Positions 15,434-24,098 are shown, counted from the stretch's first letter. The stretch: DNA of 45,063 nt from VMFW01 sp038058095 (GCA_038058095.1 JBBUBW010000012.1:1-45063); one strand, 5' to 3'. Notes: generated by a model from the letters alone, not told the origin. Program-made: numbers and translations.

Positions 15434-16510
15434 TTATAGCTCTTTTTCTAAATCTTCCAATAGCTTCTTGGCTTTGGCGCCCGGTTTCTTGGGAGCGCGA
15501 ACTAGAAACTTAATAAGAAGATCGCCGCGGCCGTAACTGCCGAAATGAGGCATACCTTCGCCCTTAACCCGCAGATCTTCTCTTAGATCGAAGTGAGCCG
15601 GAATATCCAAATTGATTTTCCCGCCTTGAATGGTGGTGATTTCAACTTTTTTTCCTAACAAAAGGTCGACTACGTTTAGTTCTTTTCTAGTGATCAAATC
15701 GTCTCCGTGCCTAAGGAAAATGCTATGCGATTTTATTCTGATTCGAAGATAAAGATCGCCTTCAGTAGCGCCTCTCTCCCCTGCTTCGCCCATTTTTTTG
15801 AGCTGGATGATTTGGTTATCCTGAATGCCGGGTAAAATTTCCACCGAAACTTCTCGCTCCGCTGACTTGCGTCCGCTTCCACGGCAAACGGAGCAAACTT
15901 TGTTTGGAATTTGGCCTTGGCCGTGGCAGTTTTGACACGGCTTAACTTGATAGAAGCTGCCAAAGAATGTCCGACTTTGTTCTTTTATTTCTCCTTGGCC
16001 GGCGCAGGTGTTACAGGTAGTAAAACCCGATGTAGCATCGGCTCCTTTTCCAGAACAAGCCTCACAACGAATATGGCTCGCGATTTTAAATTTTTTCACA
16101 CTACCCCTGAAGGCTTCTTCTAGACTAATTTCAAGACCAACTTCGATATCCGAACCGCGCTGATAGGTTTTTTTCTTTGGTTTCACCCCGAGCCCTTCGA
16201 AAAAACTGTCAAAAATCTCGCCAAGGTCGCCGAGGTCTGAATAGGAACCATCCCCGCTTTGAGCGCCGTAAGAGCTAAAGCCCTCAAAACCGCTGCTGTT
16301 AAACGGATTTGCCGAGCCAAAACGATCGTATTGCGAGCGTTTATTTTTATCCGAAAGAGTTTGATAGGCTTCATTTATCTCTTTGAATTTTTCGCTATTG
16401 CCGCTTTTTTTGTCAGGATGATGCTCGTGCGCAAGTTTGCGATAAGCTTTTTTAATTTCCTCATCAGTCGCGCTGCGGCCAACGCCGAGAATTTCGTAAT
16501 AGTCTCTCAT
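15434..16510 (-). CDS. dnaJ: Chaperone protein DnaJ
   Basis: DnaJ stimulates the DnaK ATPase and delivers unfolded clients. From the ATG at 16510 it is 358 residues: J domain with HPD (about residues 30-32), Gly/Phe-rich linker, four CxxCxGxG-type zinc repeats (CEACSGKG, CNTCAGQG, CQNCHGQG, CSVCRGSG), then the C-terminal client-binding domain. The frame extends to 16555, but MRDYYEILGV is the family start and follows 1 nt after the previous gene's stop. It is the last gene of the hrcA operon. Confidence 0.95.
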   Translation of the reverse strand: MRDYYEILGVGRSATDEEIKKAYRKLAHEHHPDKKSGNSEKFKEINEAYQTLSDKNKRSQYDRFGSANPFNSSGFEGFSSYGAQSGDGSYSDLGDLGEIFDSFFEGLGVKPKKKTYQRGSDIEVGLEISLEEAFRGSVKKFKIASHIRCEACSGKGADATSGFTTCNTCAGQGEIKEQSRTFFGSFYQVKPCQNCHGQGQIPNKVCSVCRGSGRKSAEREVSVEILPGIQDNQIIQLKKMGEAGERGATEGDLYLRIRIKSHSIFLRHGDDLITRKELNVVDLLLGKKVEITTIQGGKINLDIPAHFDLREDLRVKGEGMPHFGSYGRGDLLIKFLVRAPKKPGAKAKKLLEDLEKEL

Positions 16511-16511
16511 T

Positions 16512-17510
16512 TTAGAGGGTGAGTGTCTCTTTGGTTCTGGTTTCGCCGGCAACAAAGATAAAATTTAGCGCTAGCATTAAATGAATAAGGACGTAAATAA
16601 TTATGGCGATTATAGGCACTAAAATGACGCCAAAGCTTCTTACGGCAAGAAAAAGCAGGATCGTCCAAACAAGCCGAAATTCAGCGCTATGTTCATTCTT
16701 TAATCTTTCGATATTGGAGGTGACAATACTATAAGCAACATCACTCACGCTTTCGCTTGGTTTGGCGTCGGTTTTTACTTTCGTGGAAATATTTTGCAAG
16801 ATGACTTTCGCCGCTTCTTTGGTGGTCTTTTCTTGAATTGGAACCGGCAAGGCTTCAAAGCCGGGGATTTTCTGCGTCTGAGAGAAGGCTAGGTCTTCCG
16901 CAAAATCCGTGATTGTGCCGCGGAGGTTGACACCGGGATAAATTTTTTCAACGACGCCGGCCGTCCAACTGAAAAACCCATCGAAGGTCGCTCGGGAAAT
17001 AAAGTTTTCGCGAACATTGAATTTAGGAAAGTAAATTATGATTACCATCAAGACAACGGCACTCACGAGCTTGGCGCCTCTGGCCCGAGCCACTTTGAAA
17101 TAATTCGGTTCCATCGTGTTGGCTATTTCGGTGCGGCTGTTGATTTCTCCCCAAACCGAAAAAAGCAAGGAAACTCCCATAGCGGTTACAAGCAAGCCGC
17201 TTGGCAGGGTATAGAAGAAAGCGAAAAGCGCGGCAATCTCCAAAACAACCACTAGAGTTCGGCGCTTAAGATTTTTTATAAGGATTGTTTCAAGAATCGA
17301 GAAGATTAAGAAGACTGCGAGCGCAATAGTAGGAAACCAAAAAGACGCTTTGCCAGCGAGATAGGCGTAGTAGCTATAACTAAAAACTCCAGCCGAAATA
17401 ACCGAAAGAGAGTCGAGGATGATGGCTTTATAAAACCCCCTCGGCATACTTTCCCTTTCCATCGGAATCTGCTTAATAAAATTTTCTGAAGGAGGGGCTC
17501 CTAGTATCAT
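16512..17510 (-). CDS. Membrane protein between dnaK and dnaJ, unknown function
   Basis: The 332-residue protein has about seven hydrophobic helices: five in the first half (roughly 25-175), then a soluble domain of about 100 residues, then a C-terminal pair. No enzyme motif is recognised. Its position inside the heat-shock operon, between dnaK (26 nt upstream) and dnaJ (1 nt downstream), suggests heat-inducible expression and perhaps a role in envelope stress. The first 15-20 residues are uncertain because a second Met lies at residue 17. Confidence 0.8.
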   Translation of the reverse strand: MILGAPPSENFIKQIPMERESMPRGFYKAIILDSLSVISAGVFSYSYYAYLAGKASFWFPTIALAVFLIFSILETILIKNLKRRTLVVVLEIAALFAFFYTLPSGLLVTAMGVSLLFSVWGEINSRTEIANTMEPNYFKVARARGAKLVSAVVLMVIIIYFPKFNVRENFISRATFDGFFSWTAGVVEKIYPGVNLRGTITDFAEDLAFSQTQKIPGFEALPVPIQEKTTKEAAKVILQNISTKVKTDAKPSESVSDVAYSIVTSNIERLKNEHSAEFRLVWTILLFLAVRSFGVILVPIIAIIIYVLIHLMLALNFIFVAGETRTKETLTL

Positions 17511-17536
17511 AGAGAAGACTTTGGTTTTTACTTCAA

Positions 17537-19435
17537 TTAGCTTTGGCTCGGTTCGCCTTGGGTTGGTTCCGGATTTTCTTCCAGGTTCTCAGGTTTTGGT
17601 TCTTCGCTTGGTTTATTATCTTGATTATACATTGTTTGCCCGATTTTTTGAATCTCAGCAGAAAGGTTCGCTAAGGCGCTTTTTATCTCTTCTAGATTAT
17701 CCCCTTCTTTAGCTTTCTTTAAGATCTCAATTTTTTCCGTGACTCCCTTTTTGACGTCTTCTGGAACTTTATCGCCAGCTTCGCGAAGTGATTTCTCCGA
17801 GAGATAGAGGGTGCTTTCGGCCTGATTTTTGGTTTCAATTAAGTCTTTTTTTTGCGCGTCTTCTACGGCGTGCTCCGCAGCTTCACGTTTTAATTTTTCA
17901 ATTTCGTCTTTTGAAAGGTTGGTTGAGGCCTCAATTTTGACCGACTGGGTTTTTCCGCTAGCTTTATCTTTCGCGGATACGCTAAGGATGCCGTTGGCGT
18001 CAATGTCGAAAGTGACTTCAACTTGCGGAACTCCGCGAGGCGACGGAGGAATGCCATCTAAAATAAATCGAGCTAAGGTTTTATTATCTTGCGCCATCGG
18101 CCGTTCGCCTTGAAGAACGTGGACTTCGACCGAAGTTTGATTGTCGGCGGCGGTTGAGAAGACCTGTGTTTTGGCGGTGGGAACAGTGGTATTTTTTTGA
18201 ATCATCGGGGTAGCGACGCTGCCTAAGGTTTCGATGCTTAAGGTGAGGGGTGTGACGTCTAAAAGCAGAATATCTTTTACGTCACCTTGAAGAATTCCGG
18301 CTTGAATGGCCGCGCCGATTGCCACCACTTCGTCTGGATTAACACCTTTATGCGGTTCTTTACCGAAAAGTTTTTTTACGGCATCAGAGATGGCCGGCAT
18401 GCGAGTTTGGCCTCCAACCAGAATAACTTCATTAATTTCGGAAAATTTAAAACCAGCGCCTTTGGGAGCAGGAGCGGTGACGGTTTCTTCGGTGAGTTTG
18501 ATGGAACGGTCAATATATTCTCGAACCAACTCTTCGAGTTTAGCCCGAGAGAGCTTCATACTAAAGTGTTTTGGCCCAGAAGCGTCTGAGGTGACATAGG
18601 GTAAATTGATTTCGGTTTCGATGGCGGTTGAAAGTTCGTGTTTGGCGCGTTCGGTGGCTTCTTTGAGCCGCTGAAGGGCGAGCGGATCTTTAGAGATATC
18701 AATCCCCTCTTGTTTTTTGTATTCCGCTACGAGATATTCGTTAATTTTTTTGTCGAAATCGTCTCCGCCGAGATGAGTGTCTCCGCCGGTGGCTTTGACT
18801 TCAACGATATTGTCCCCCACTTCCAAAACAGAAATATCAAAAGTGCCACCGCCAAAATCGTAGACGACAATTTTTTCGTTCTTTTGTTTATCAAGACCGT
18901 AAGCCAAAGCGGCCGCCGTGGGTTCATTAACAATTCTCGCGACTTTAAGGCCGGCTATTTCGCCGGCGTTTTTGGTGGCCTGCCTCTGCGAATCGTCGAA
19001 ATATGCAGGGACAGTAATCACTGCCTCGTCTATTTTTTCTCCAAGTTTCGTCTCGGCATCGCTTTTGAGTTTGGCTAGAACCATAGCTGAAATTTCCTCC
19101 GGCTTGTACCATTTATCACCCATCTTGATTTCAATACTGCCGGTAACCGATTTTTGAATATCGAACGGCAACCAAGCCTTATCGCGTGCCACTTCCAGAT
19201 CGTCAAATTTCCGGCCTATAAGACGCTTGATTGAGTAAATGGTGTTTTTAGGATTGGTAACAGATTGGCGTTTTGCGAGAAGACCGACAAGGCGCTCATT
19301 GGATTTACTCGTCGCGACGATTGAGGGCGTGGTGCGGTTGCCTTCCGTGCTTTCCAAGACCTCCGGACTACCGCCGCGCATAACAGCGACAGCAGAGTTT
19401 GTGGTTCCAAGATCGATTCCTATAATTTTACCCAT
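17537..19435 (-). CDS. dnaK: Chaperone protein DnaK (Hsp70)
   Basis: An ATP-dependent chaperone of 632 residues. The N-terminal nucleotide-binding domain begins GKIIGIDLGTTNSAV and contains the VYDFGGGTFDISVLE phosphate loop and VILVGGQTRMP. The linker DVLLLDVTPL-type segment appears as DILLLDVTPLTLSIE, followed by the substrate-binding domain and a Glu/Pro-rich tail. Length and motifs are canonical. grpE lies 29 nt upstream in the same operon. Confidence 0.98.
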   Translation of the reverse strand: MGKIIGIDLGTTNSAVAVMRGGSPEVLESTEGNRTTPSIVATSKSNERLVGLLAKRQSVTNPKNTIYSIKRLIGRKFDDLEVARDKAWLPFDIQKSVTGSIEIKMGDKWYKPEEISAMVLAKLKSDAETKLGEKIDEAVITVPAYFDDSQRQATKNAGEIAGLKVARIVNEPTAAALAYGLDKQKNEKIVVYDFGGGTFDISVLEVGDNIVEVKATGGDTHLGGDDFDKKINEYLVAEYKKQEGIDISKDPLALQRLKEATERAKHELSTAIETEINLPYVTSDASGPKHFSMKLSRAKLEELVREYIDRSIKLTEETVTAPAPKGAGFKFSEINEVILVGGQTRMPAISDAVKKLFGKEPHKGVNPDEVVAIGAAIQAGILQGDVKDILLLDVTPLTLSIETLGSVATPMIQKNTTVPTAKTQVFSTAADNQTSVEVHVLQGERPMAQDNKTLARFILDGIPPSPRGVPQVEVTFDIDANGILSVSAKDKASGKTQSVKIEASTNLSKDEIEKLKREAAEHAVEDAQKKDLIETKNQAESTLYLSEKSLREAGDKVPEDVKKGVTEKIEILKKAKEGDNLEEIKSALANLSAEIQKIGQTMYNQDNKPSEEPKPENLEENPEPTQGEPSQS

Positions 19436-19464
19436 ATGTTTATTTTGTTTTTATGATTTTTTAT

Positions 19465-19986
19465 TTAAGACGACTGGTTTTTTGAGATTCGGACCCGCGC
19501 GGGCCTTATGATTTTATCATAGAGTTTGTAGCCGATCTCAATTATATCAACAACTGTTCCGGGCGGTCTTTCTGATTCCATTTCACTTAAGGCTTCGGCT
19601 ATCTGGGGATTGAATTCATCTCCGGGCTTGATTTCGATTTTTTCAAGACCACGTTTTTTTAGAACATCGAAGATTTGTGAACGGATCATGTAAATTCCCC
19701 TTTCGACCGGACCAGGTTTTTCTAAAGCAGAGAGACTGAGATCAAAATTGTCCATAATATTGATGAGTTCATAAATTAGATCCTCAAGGCCATATTTGCC
19801 GATTTCCTCAAGGCGCCTAAGTTCTTCTTTTTTGTAATTGATGAAGTCGGCTTTAGCTCTTTGCCATCCAGAAAGATATTCATCTCTCATTTTTTCCGCT
19901 TGAGCTAGTTTTTCTTTTAATACTTCTGATTCATTATTATCACCCGCGACACCGTCTATTGAATTTTTATTTTCGTTTTCCTCCAT
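19465..19986 (-). CDS. grpE: Nucleotide exchange factor GrpE
   Basis: GrpE releases ADP from DnaK. The 173-residue product has an acidic N-terminus, a long coiled coil (about 20-75) with GWQRAKADFINYKKE, a helical bundle with NIMDNFDLSL, and the C-terminal beta domain with the family motif VVDIIEIGYKLYDKIIRPA. The start overlaps the end of hrcA by 20 nt, so the two are translationally linked. Confidence 0.95.
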   Translation of the reverse strand: MEENENKNSIDGVAGDNNESEVLKEKLAQAEKMRDEYLSGWQRAKADFINYKKEELRRLEEIGKYGLEDLIYELINIMDNFDLSLSALEKPGPVERGIYMIRSQIFDVLKKRGLEKIEIKPGDEFNPQIAEALSEMESERPPGTVVDIIEIGYKLYDKIIRPARVRISKNQSS

Positions 19987-20665
19987 TAGTTTCTTTTATG
20001 CTTTTGAATGTTTTGACGACTTTTTTGTAATTCATACGCTTAGGGCCGATAGCTAGAAGTAAAAGATTTCGGCCGTCGATGCTGCATTTTTTCGCAACAA
20101 CCGAAAGTTCTTCACTTGCAGTGAACGGACTTTTTTTCCCGATAAAAACCTGAATAGAATCTTCCGGAAACATTTTGCCGTTGAAATTCTCGATTTTTTT
20201 GTCGAGCTCTTCGAAGTCACGGATGATGCCTTTAATTTCTTTTTGGCTATCCCAACTTAAATTATCAATTAATGTCTCAAGGCCGGTTTTATAGACCCGT
20301 TCTCCGGTTTCCGGTTCGATGGCGCTTAATAAATTTAAATGGTTTGAGAAAAGGTCAACAAAATTAAGCCAGTCCTGATCGTGAAGGCATTTTTGAAATT
20401 CGTTATCAAGAGAGGTTTCGGTTTCATTCGATAAAATCTTGCTTACAAAAAACTCATAAGCGCTATCACTTGGAACGCGACCAGCTGAGTGGTACGGCTG
20501 TTCTAAATAACCGATGTCGGTTAAATTCTCAAGCTCATGGCGGATCATTGCCGGCCGAATGCCGAAGTCATATTTCTCATAAAGGGAGCCAGAAGAAACC
20601 GGAACTCCGTTTTTTATAAAGGATTCAATGACGGCGTTTAATATGTTTTCGGCGCGCTTTTCCAT
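19967..20665 (-). CDS. hrcA: Heat-inducible transcription repressor HrcA, shortened
   Basis: HrcA binds the CIRCE operator and represses chaperone operons. The 232-residue protein keeps the N-terminal winged helix (PVSSGSLYEKYDFGIRPAMI, about residues 21-40) and the GRVPSDSAYEFFV wing. The remainder is about 100 residues shorter than typical HrcA (about 340), so the dimerisation/GroEL-sensing part is reduced. A CIRCE operator lies 57 nt upstream, which supports autoregulation of hrcA-grpE-dnaK-X-dnaJ. Confidence 0.9.
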   Translation of the reverse strand: MEKRAENILNAVIESFIKNGVPVSSGSLYEKYDFGIRPAMIRHELENLTDIGYLEQPYHSAGRVPSDSAYEFFVSKILSNETETSLDNEFQKCLHDQDWLNFVDLFSNHLNLLSAIEPETGERVYKTGLETLIDNLSWDSQKEIKGIIRDFEELDKKIENFNGKMFPEDSIQVFIGKKSPFTASEELSVVAKKCSIDGRNLLLLAIGPKRMNYKKVVKTFKSIKETNGGKRK

Positions 20666-20703
20666 AATTTAGCTACGGAATACGGATTTAGTACGAATAT
20701 ACA
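20666..20703 (-). promoter_or_regulatory. Repeat-like 5' leader of hrcA shared with ychF
   Basis: The 38 nt leader is built of CGTA/TTCGTA units and closely matches the sequence at 28204-28243, directly before ychF. Both end CGTAGC-AAATT-ATG. It holds no Shine-Dalgarno sequence. Confidence 0.6.
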
Positions 20704-20709
20704 GAAACC

Positions 20710-20737
20710 AGTATAGCCGTATTAGCAATCGTGTCAA
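20710..20737 (-). promoter_or_regulatory. Promoter of the hrcA-grpE-dnaK operon
   Basis: On the minus strand consensus TTGACA (20732-20737), 16 nt spacer, TATACT (20710-20715). The -35 lies entirely inside the CIRCE spacer, so a bound repressor would occlude RNA polymerase. Confidence 0.85.
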
Positions 20738-20748
20738 GGGATTGCTAA
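20722..20748. promoter_or_regulatory. CIRCE operator (HrcA-binding site)
   Basis: TTAGCAATC, 9 nt, GATTGCTAA: a perfect 9-bp inverted repeat with the 9-nt spacing of CIRCE (consensus TTAGCACTC-N9-GAGTGCTAA). One position per arm differs symmetrically. It lies just upstream of hrcA and covers its -35. Confidence 0.9.
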
Positions 20749-20758
20749 TAGTCACTCC

Positions 20759-20890
20759 TGTTTTGTTTCCGGGAACCGGTTGTTCCCTTGCTCCTGCGGC
20801 AAGAGCCAACCTGCCTCTCGGCATTTTCGCTCCGTTAAAATTCGGAGGCCAAGCCGAAAATGCCTCCGAGAGCTTCCCGGAAACAAAACA
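20759..20890. repeat. Palindromic element, copy B (between hrcA and corA)
   Basis: The outer arms 20759-20774 and 20875-20890 are a perfect 16-bp inverted repeat (TGTTTTGTTTCCGGGA). Inside is a hairpin with GGTTG/CAACC and CTTGC/GCAAG. A second has CTCTC, arm GGCATTTTCG, CTCCG, AT-rich loop, CGGAG, GCCAAGC bulge, CGAAAATGCC, TCC, GAGAG. The bulges and short stems match copy A exactly; the 10-nt arms do not. It fills the divergent hrcA-corA region, 10 nt from CIRCE. Confidence 0.85.
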
Positions 20891-20951
20891 CTCGCTTAGG
20901 GGCTGAAATTTGGGTTCTGGGGTGCCAATTTATTAGAGATAGCTTTTATGG

Positions 20952-20957
20952 TAGAAT
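20952..20957 (+). promoter_or_regulatory. Leaderless extended -10 promoter of corA
   Basis: TAGAAT preceded by TGG (extended -10), with a weak TTTATT 17 nt upstream. The ATG at 20964 lies 6 nt after the box, at the predicted transcription start. Confidence 0.65.
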
Positions 20958-20963
20958 TGAGGT

Positions 20964-21869
20964 ATGGAAACCATAAAGGGCAAGGTGAGTTGGATAGATA
21001 TAGTTAAGCCGAGCGAAGGTGATATTAATTGGCTAAAAAAGACTTACCACTTTCACCACTTAATATTAGACGAGTTGCGATTGCCCTCGGCGAGATCGAA
21101 AGTTGATTTTCACAAGGATTATTTTTATTTTGTTTACTACTTTCCTGTTTATGATCCGGTAGAGAAAGTTTCAAGGCGGGGCGAGATAGACTTTATAGTC
21201 ACTAAAAAGGAGGTTATCACTGTTTCCTATGAGGAAGTTGAGGTTTTTAACGGCAAGCGAAAATCTCTAAAACCAGAAAGCCATATTTTGCTGGATTCGT
21301 TGACACTTGTGCATTACTTAATTGAAACCTTACTTAGTTTTCAGCAAAGGCAGCTTATCCACATTGGCCAGAAAGTGGAAGAAGTGAGCTTGGAATTGTT
21401 TAAGGAACGGGAAAAGCAAAGAGAACAGGAGCTGCTTCAGAAGATTTCTTATTTAAAAAGAGATATTTCTCAATATAGAATTATCATCAAACCACAGCGG
21501 CATATTCTGGAATCTTTTTTCCAAGGCGGATGTAATTTTTTAGGCACTCAATGTCAGATTTATTTAAATGATTTAATCGGCGAACATATGAAGATTGTGG
21601 ATCAACTAGAAGACTACCGACAAGCAGTTGAGGATTTTGAGTCCACGAATAATCAATTGATCGGTTTGAAAAACGCACAGGTGGTGCGGACTTTTACAAT
21701 TTTAGCTTTCGTGACATTCCCGATGATGCTTTTTTCCGCTATCTTCAGTATGAACACAAAGAACACTCCAATTGTTGAGAGCGAAAATGGTTTTTGGATT
21801 ATTCTAGCGATAATGGTGGCGGCGATGTTCGTGATGTTTGCTTATTTCAGAAAACGGGATTGGTTATAG
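20964..21869 (+). CDS. corA: CorA-family divalent cation transporter
   Basis: CorA forms a pentameric Mg2+/Co2+ channel. The 301-residue protein has the N-terminal alpha/beta cytoplasmic domain, a long stalk helix (about 150-245), and two C-terminal membrane helices. The selectivity signature, normally (Y/F)GMN, appears as FSMN followed by TKNTP, so the Gly of GMN is Ser here. It ends at an intrinsic terminator and appears monocistronic. Confidence 0.9.
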   Translation: METIKGKVSWIDIVKPSEGDINWLKKTYHFHHLILDELRLPSARSKVDFHKDYFYFVYYFPVYDPVEKVSRRGEIDFIVTKKEVITVSYEEVEVFNGKRKSLKPESHILLDSLTLVHYLIETLLSFQQRQLIHIGQKVEEVSLELFKEREKQREQELLQKISYLKRDISQYRIIIKPQRHILESFFQGGCNFLGTQCQIYLNDLIGEHMKIVDQLEDYRQAVEDFESTNNQLIGLKNAQVVRTFTILAFVTFPMMLFSAIFSMNTKNTPIVESENGFWIILAIMVAAMFVMFAYFRKRDWL

Positions 21870-21900
21870 TTAAATTTTTTACTTGTGAATTGGAATTCGA

Positions 21901-21930
21901 AAGCCGGACTCACTTGTCCGGCTTTTATTT
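21901..21930 (+). terminator. Terminator after corA
   Basis: AAGCCGGAC (21901-21909) pairs with GTCCGGCTT (21916-21924), followed by TTATTT. It may also stop the convergent gene at 21955, though the minus-strand T run is poor. Confidence 0.85.
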
Positions 21931-21954
21931 AGTGCCGATTTGCACCGGATTTTA

Positions 21955-22503
21955 TCACGCGACCATCTGGCGAGCTCGCCCGAGTCTTTTGATTTCTCGA
22001 TCGAGAATTTTCTCGACTCTGCTCTTCTGGTAGTCAGTTCCCTGGCGGCGAATAAGACGAGCGATTTTCGTCGTTATTCTTTTTTCGCGGAGAAGAAAAC
22101 CACAGATTGCAACAGCGATTCTGGCGCTTTTGCAATCATCAAGTACTTCACACAGAATACTCGCTGTTGGCTTTCTGCTTCGCAGTATTCGCCAGGCGGC
22201 AACATCGAACATATTCTCAGTTGTCTCAGGGAGAGCTCTTACGAGATTTAGTAATTGCGGTGCTGAGATTTCAGACACGCAGAGTTTGTTCCATAAAACC
22301 AACTTCATCTCTGAGGGAATTGCGCTTTCGCCGGCGACGTGATAGATGAAATCTTCGAGCGTTATTTCCCTGCCTAAAAACCGTTGACTAAACTCGTTAA
22401 GAAGGTTCTGTATGGCGGGGGTTCTCTTGGTGGTTGACAGTTCGGATAGCCGAATGTATGCCTCGGTCAAACCGGCGACAATCGTTTTTGGAGGTTCGGG
22501 CAT
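21955..22503 (-). CDS. Helical protein of unknown function
   Basis: The 182-residue product is predicted soluble, Arg/Leu-rich and mostly helical, with no recognised family. Short repeats of helix pairs (LLNLVRALPETTENMFDVAA, about residues 83-102) vaguely suggest a HEAT-like solenoid. It has a near-ideal promoter and an AGGAG 10 nt before the ATG, like the small-gene set of this window, and it converges on corA. The opposite-strand frames here lack these signals. Confidence 0.7.
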   Translation of the reverse strand: MPEPPKTIVAGLTEAYIRLSELSTTKRTPAIQNLLNEFSQRFLGREITLEDFIYHVAGESAIPSEMKLVLWNKLCVSEISAPQLLNLVRALPETTENMFDVAAWRILRSRKPTASILCEVLDDCKSARIAVAICGFLLREKRITTKIARLIRRQGTDYQKSRVEKILDREIKRLGRARQMVA

Positions 22504-22550
22504 CTTGATCTCTCCTATCTGGTCGTTAGGGTTTCAATTTATCTGTATTA

Positions 22551-22579
22551 ATTTTATTGCGAAATAAATGCTTTGTCAA
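22551..22579 (-). promoter_or_regulatory. Promoter of the 182-residue gene
   Basis: On the minus strand TTGACA (22574-22579), 17 nt spacer, TAAAAT (22551-22556), with a leader of about 40 nt carrying AGGAG. Confidence 0.8.
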
Positions 22580-22585
22580 TTTACT

Positions 22586-22615
22586 TTGGCGAGATTTTCC
22601 GCCCCGTGTTAGAAT
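22586..22615 (+). promoter_or_regulatory. Promoter of the cysS-dnaB-recR operon
   Basis: TTGGCG (22586-22591), 18 nt spacer, TAGAAT (22610-22615) with an extended -10 TGT. The predicted leader is about 18 nt with a weak AGGG. Confidence 0.6.
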
Positions 22616-22639
22616 TTAACTATCTAATAAGGGTAAAAT

Positions 22640-24082
22640 ATGAATTTCATAAAAATCTATTTATTCGATACTTTAAGCGGGAAAAAGGAGCTAGTCGAGA
22701 AACCGAAAGGCAGGCCTTTGAGGTTTTTTATTTGCGGACCGACGGTTTATGACTATTCTCATATCGGACATGGGCGAACCTATGTAGCTTTTGATGCTTT
22801 AGGGAAATATTTAAGAAGTACGGGTCTTGAGGTTTTTTATTTGCAGAATATTACAAATATCGATGATAAGATTATCCGCCGCGCCGAAGAGGAAAAGACC
22901 GACTTTAAAACTGTAGCCAAAAAATTTACACAAGCTCATCTTAGGGATATGAAGTCTTTGGGAGTAACGGCGGTTAATAAATATGCTCTCGCCACCGACT
23001 ATATACCTGAAATTATTAAGCAAGTCCAAAAGCTGATTCAAAAAAAGCACGCCTACGTTATCGAGAAAGACGGAATTTATTTTGATGTTACGACTTTTAA
23101 GGACTATGGGAAGCTTTCGCGGCGAACAACTTTACAGGCGGAGGACGGAATAAGCCGGATTGATGAAAGCGTCGGTAAAAGAAATAAGGCAGATTTCGCG
23201 CTTTGGAAGTTTTCGAAATACGAAGAAAAACGAATGGAAAACGAAAGAACACTAAAAATTAACAACGAGAAGCCGAGTTGGCCATCCCCTTTCGGACTTG
23301 GACGGCCGGGATGGCACATTGAAGATACGGCGATAAGCGAAAAATTTTTTGGTCCACAATATGAAATTCATGGCGGGGCGGTAGATTTAAAATTTCCTCA
23401 CCACGAAGCCGAAATCGCCCAGCAGGAATCAGCGTCGGGAAAAAAGCCCTTCGTGAAAATTTGGCTTCATACCGGGTTTTTAACCACTCAAGGAGAGAAG
23501 ATGTCTAAAAGTTTAAGAAATTTTATTACTATCGATGATTTTTTGAAGAATTTTTCGGCGCAGGTATTTCGGCTCTTGGTTTTGAGCAGCCACTACCGAT
23601 CCCCTATTGATTACGTCCAGAAAATCGGAAATGAAAATCAAGCAAAGTGGATGGGAATTTTAGAATTTTTGGCGAAATTAAAATTAATCATTGCCAAAAC
23701 CGGGGGCGAGGGAATTGGCCGGCGAAATTTCGAAGAATTCCAAGCAAAGTTTAGTGAAAGCTTAGCGGATGATTTTAATACTCCAAAAGCTTTTGGGGCT
23801 CTTTTTACGCTGATGGCATTCGTTAATCCGAGAATATGGAAAGCTACAAAATCCGAAGCTAAGGAATTATATGCTTCTGTTTCGACGGCTTTGAAATCAC
23901 TTGGATTTAAGATAGGGTTTCCAGAAATTCCCAGGAAAATCGAGGTTTTACTTAAGGAAAGAGAGGAGTTAAGACGAAATCAACAGTTTACGCAATCCGA
24001 CCGCTTGAGAAAAAAAATTAATGATTTAGGATTTGGTATAGAAGATACTCCTTTAGGACCATTCGTTTGGCCTCTTAGATAG
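22640..24082 (+). CDS. cysS: Cysteinyl-tRNA synthetase
   Basis: This enzyme charges tRNA-Cys. The 480-residue class I synthetase has CGPTVYDYSHIGHGRTYVAF (including HIGH), KMSKSLRNF, HHEAEIAQ and a C-terminal anticodon-binding domain. The zinc ligand that is Cys in GWHIEC of E. coli is Asp here (GWHIEDTA), while the other ligands (Cys of CGP, His and Glu of HHEAE) remain. A Lys/Glu/Arg-rich stretch of about 18 residues near 196-213 looks like an insertion before PSWPSPFG. It is followed 16 nt later by dnaB. Confidence 0.95.
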   Translation: MNFIKIYLFDTLSGKKELVEKPKGRPLRFFICGPTVYDYSHIGHGRTYVAFDALGKYLRSTGLEVFYLQNITNIDDKIIRRAEEEKTDFKTVAKKFTQAHLRDMKSLGVTAVNKYALATDYIPEIIKQVQKLIQKKHAYVIEKDGIYFDVTTFKDYGKLSRRTTLQAEDGISRIDESVGKRNKADFALWKFSKYEEKRMENERTLKINNEKPSWPSPFGLGRPGWHIEDTAISEKFFGPQYEIHGGAVDLKFPHHEAEIAQQESASGKKPFVKIWLHTGFLTTQGEKMSKSLRNFITIDDFLKNFSAQVFRLLVLSSHYRSPIDYVQKIGNENQAKWMGILEFLAKLKLIIAKTGGEGIGRRNFEEFQAKFSESLADDFNTPKAFGALFTLMAFVNPRIWKATKSEAKELYASVSTALKSLGFKIGFPEIPRKIEVLLKEREELRRNQQFTQSDRLRKKINDLGFGIEDTPLGPFVWPLR

Positions 24083-24098
24083 TTGTCTTCGTTTTATT

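Noticed and set aside
18638..19078. 146-residue plus-strand frame opposite dnaK
   Set aside because: It lies wholly antisense to a canonical DnaK; it has no Shine-Dalgarno or promoter and its residues mirror dnaK codon use.
20759..20890. Palindromic element as a transcription terminator
   Set aside because: It lies between divergent genes (hrcA and corA), where no transcript should end, and has no T run after either arm.
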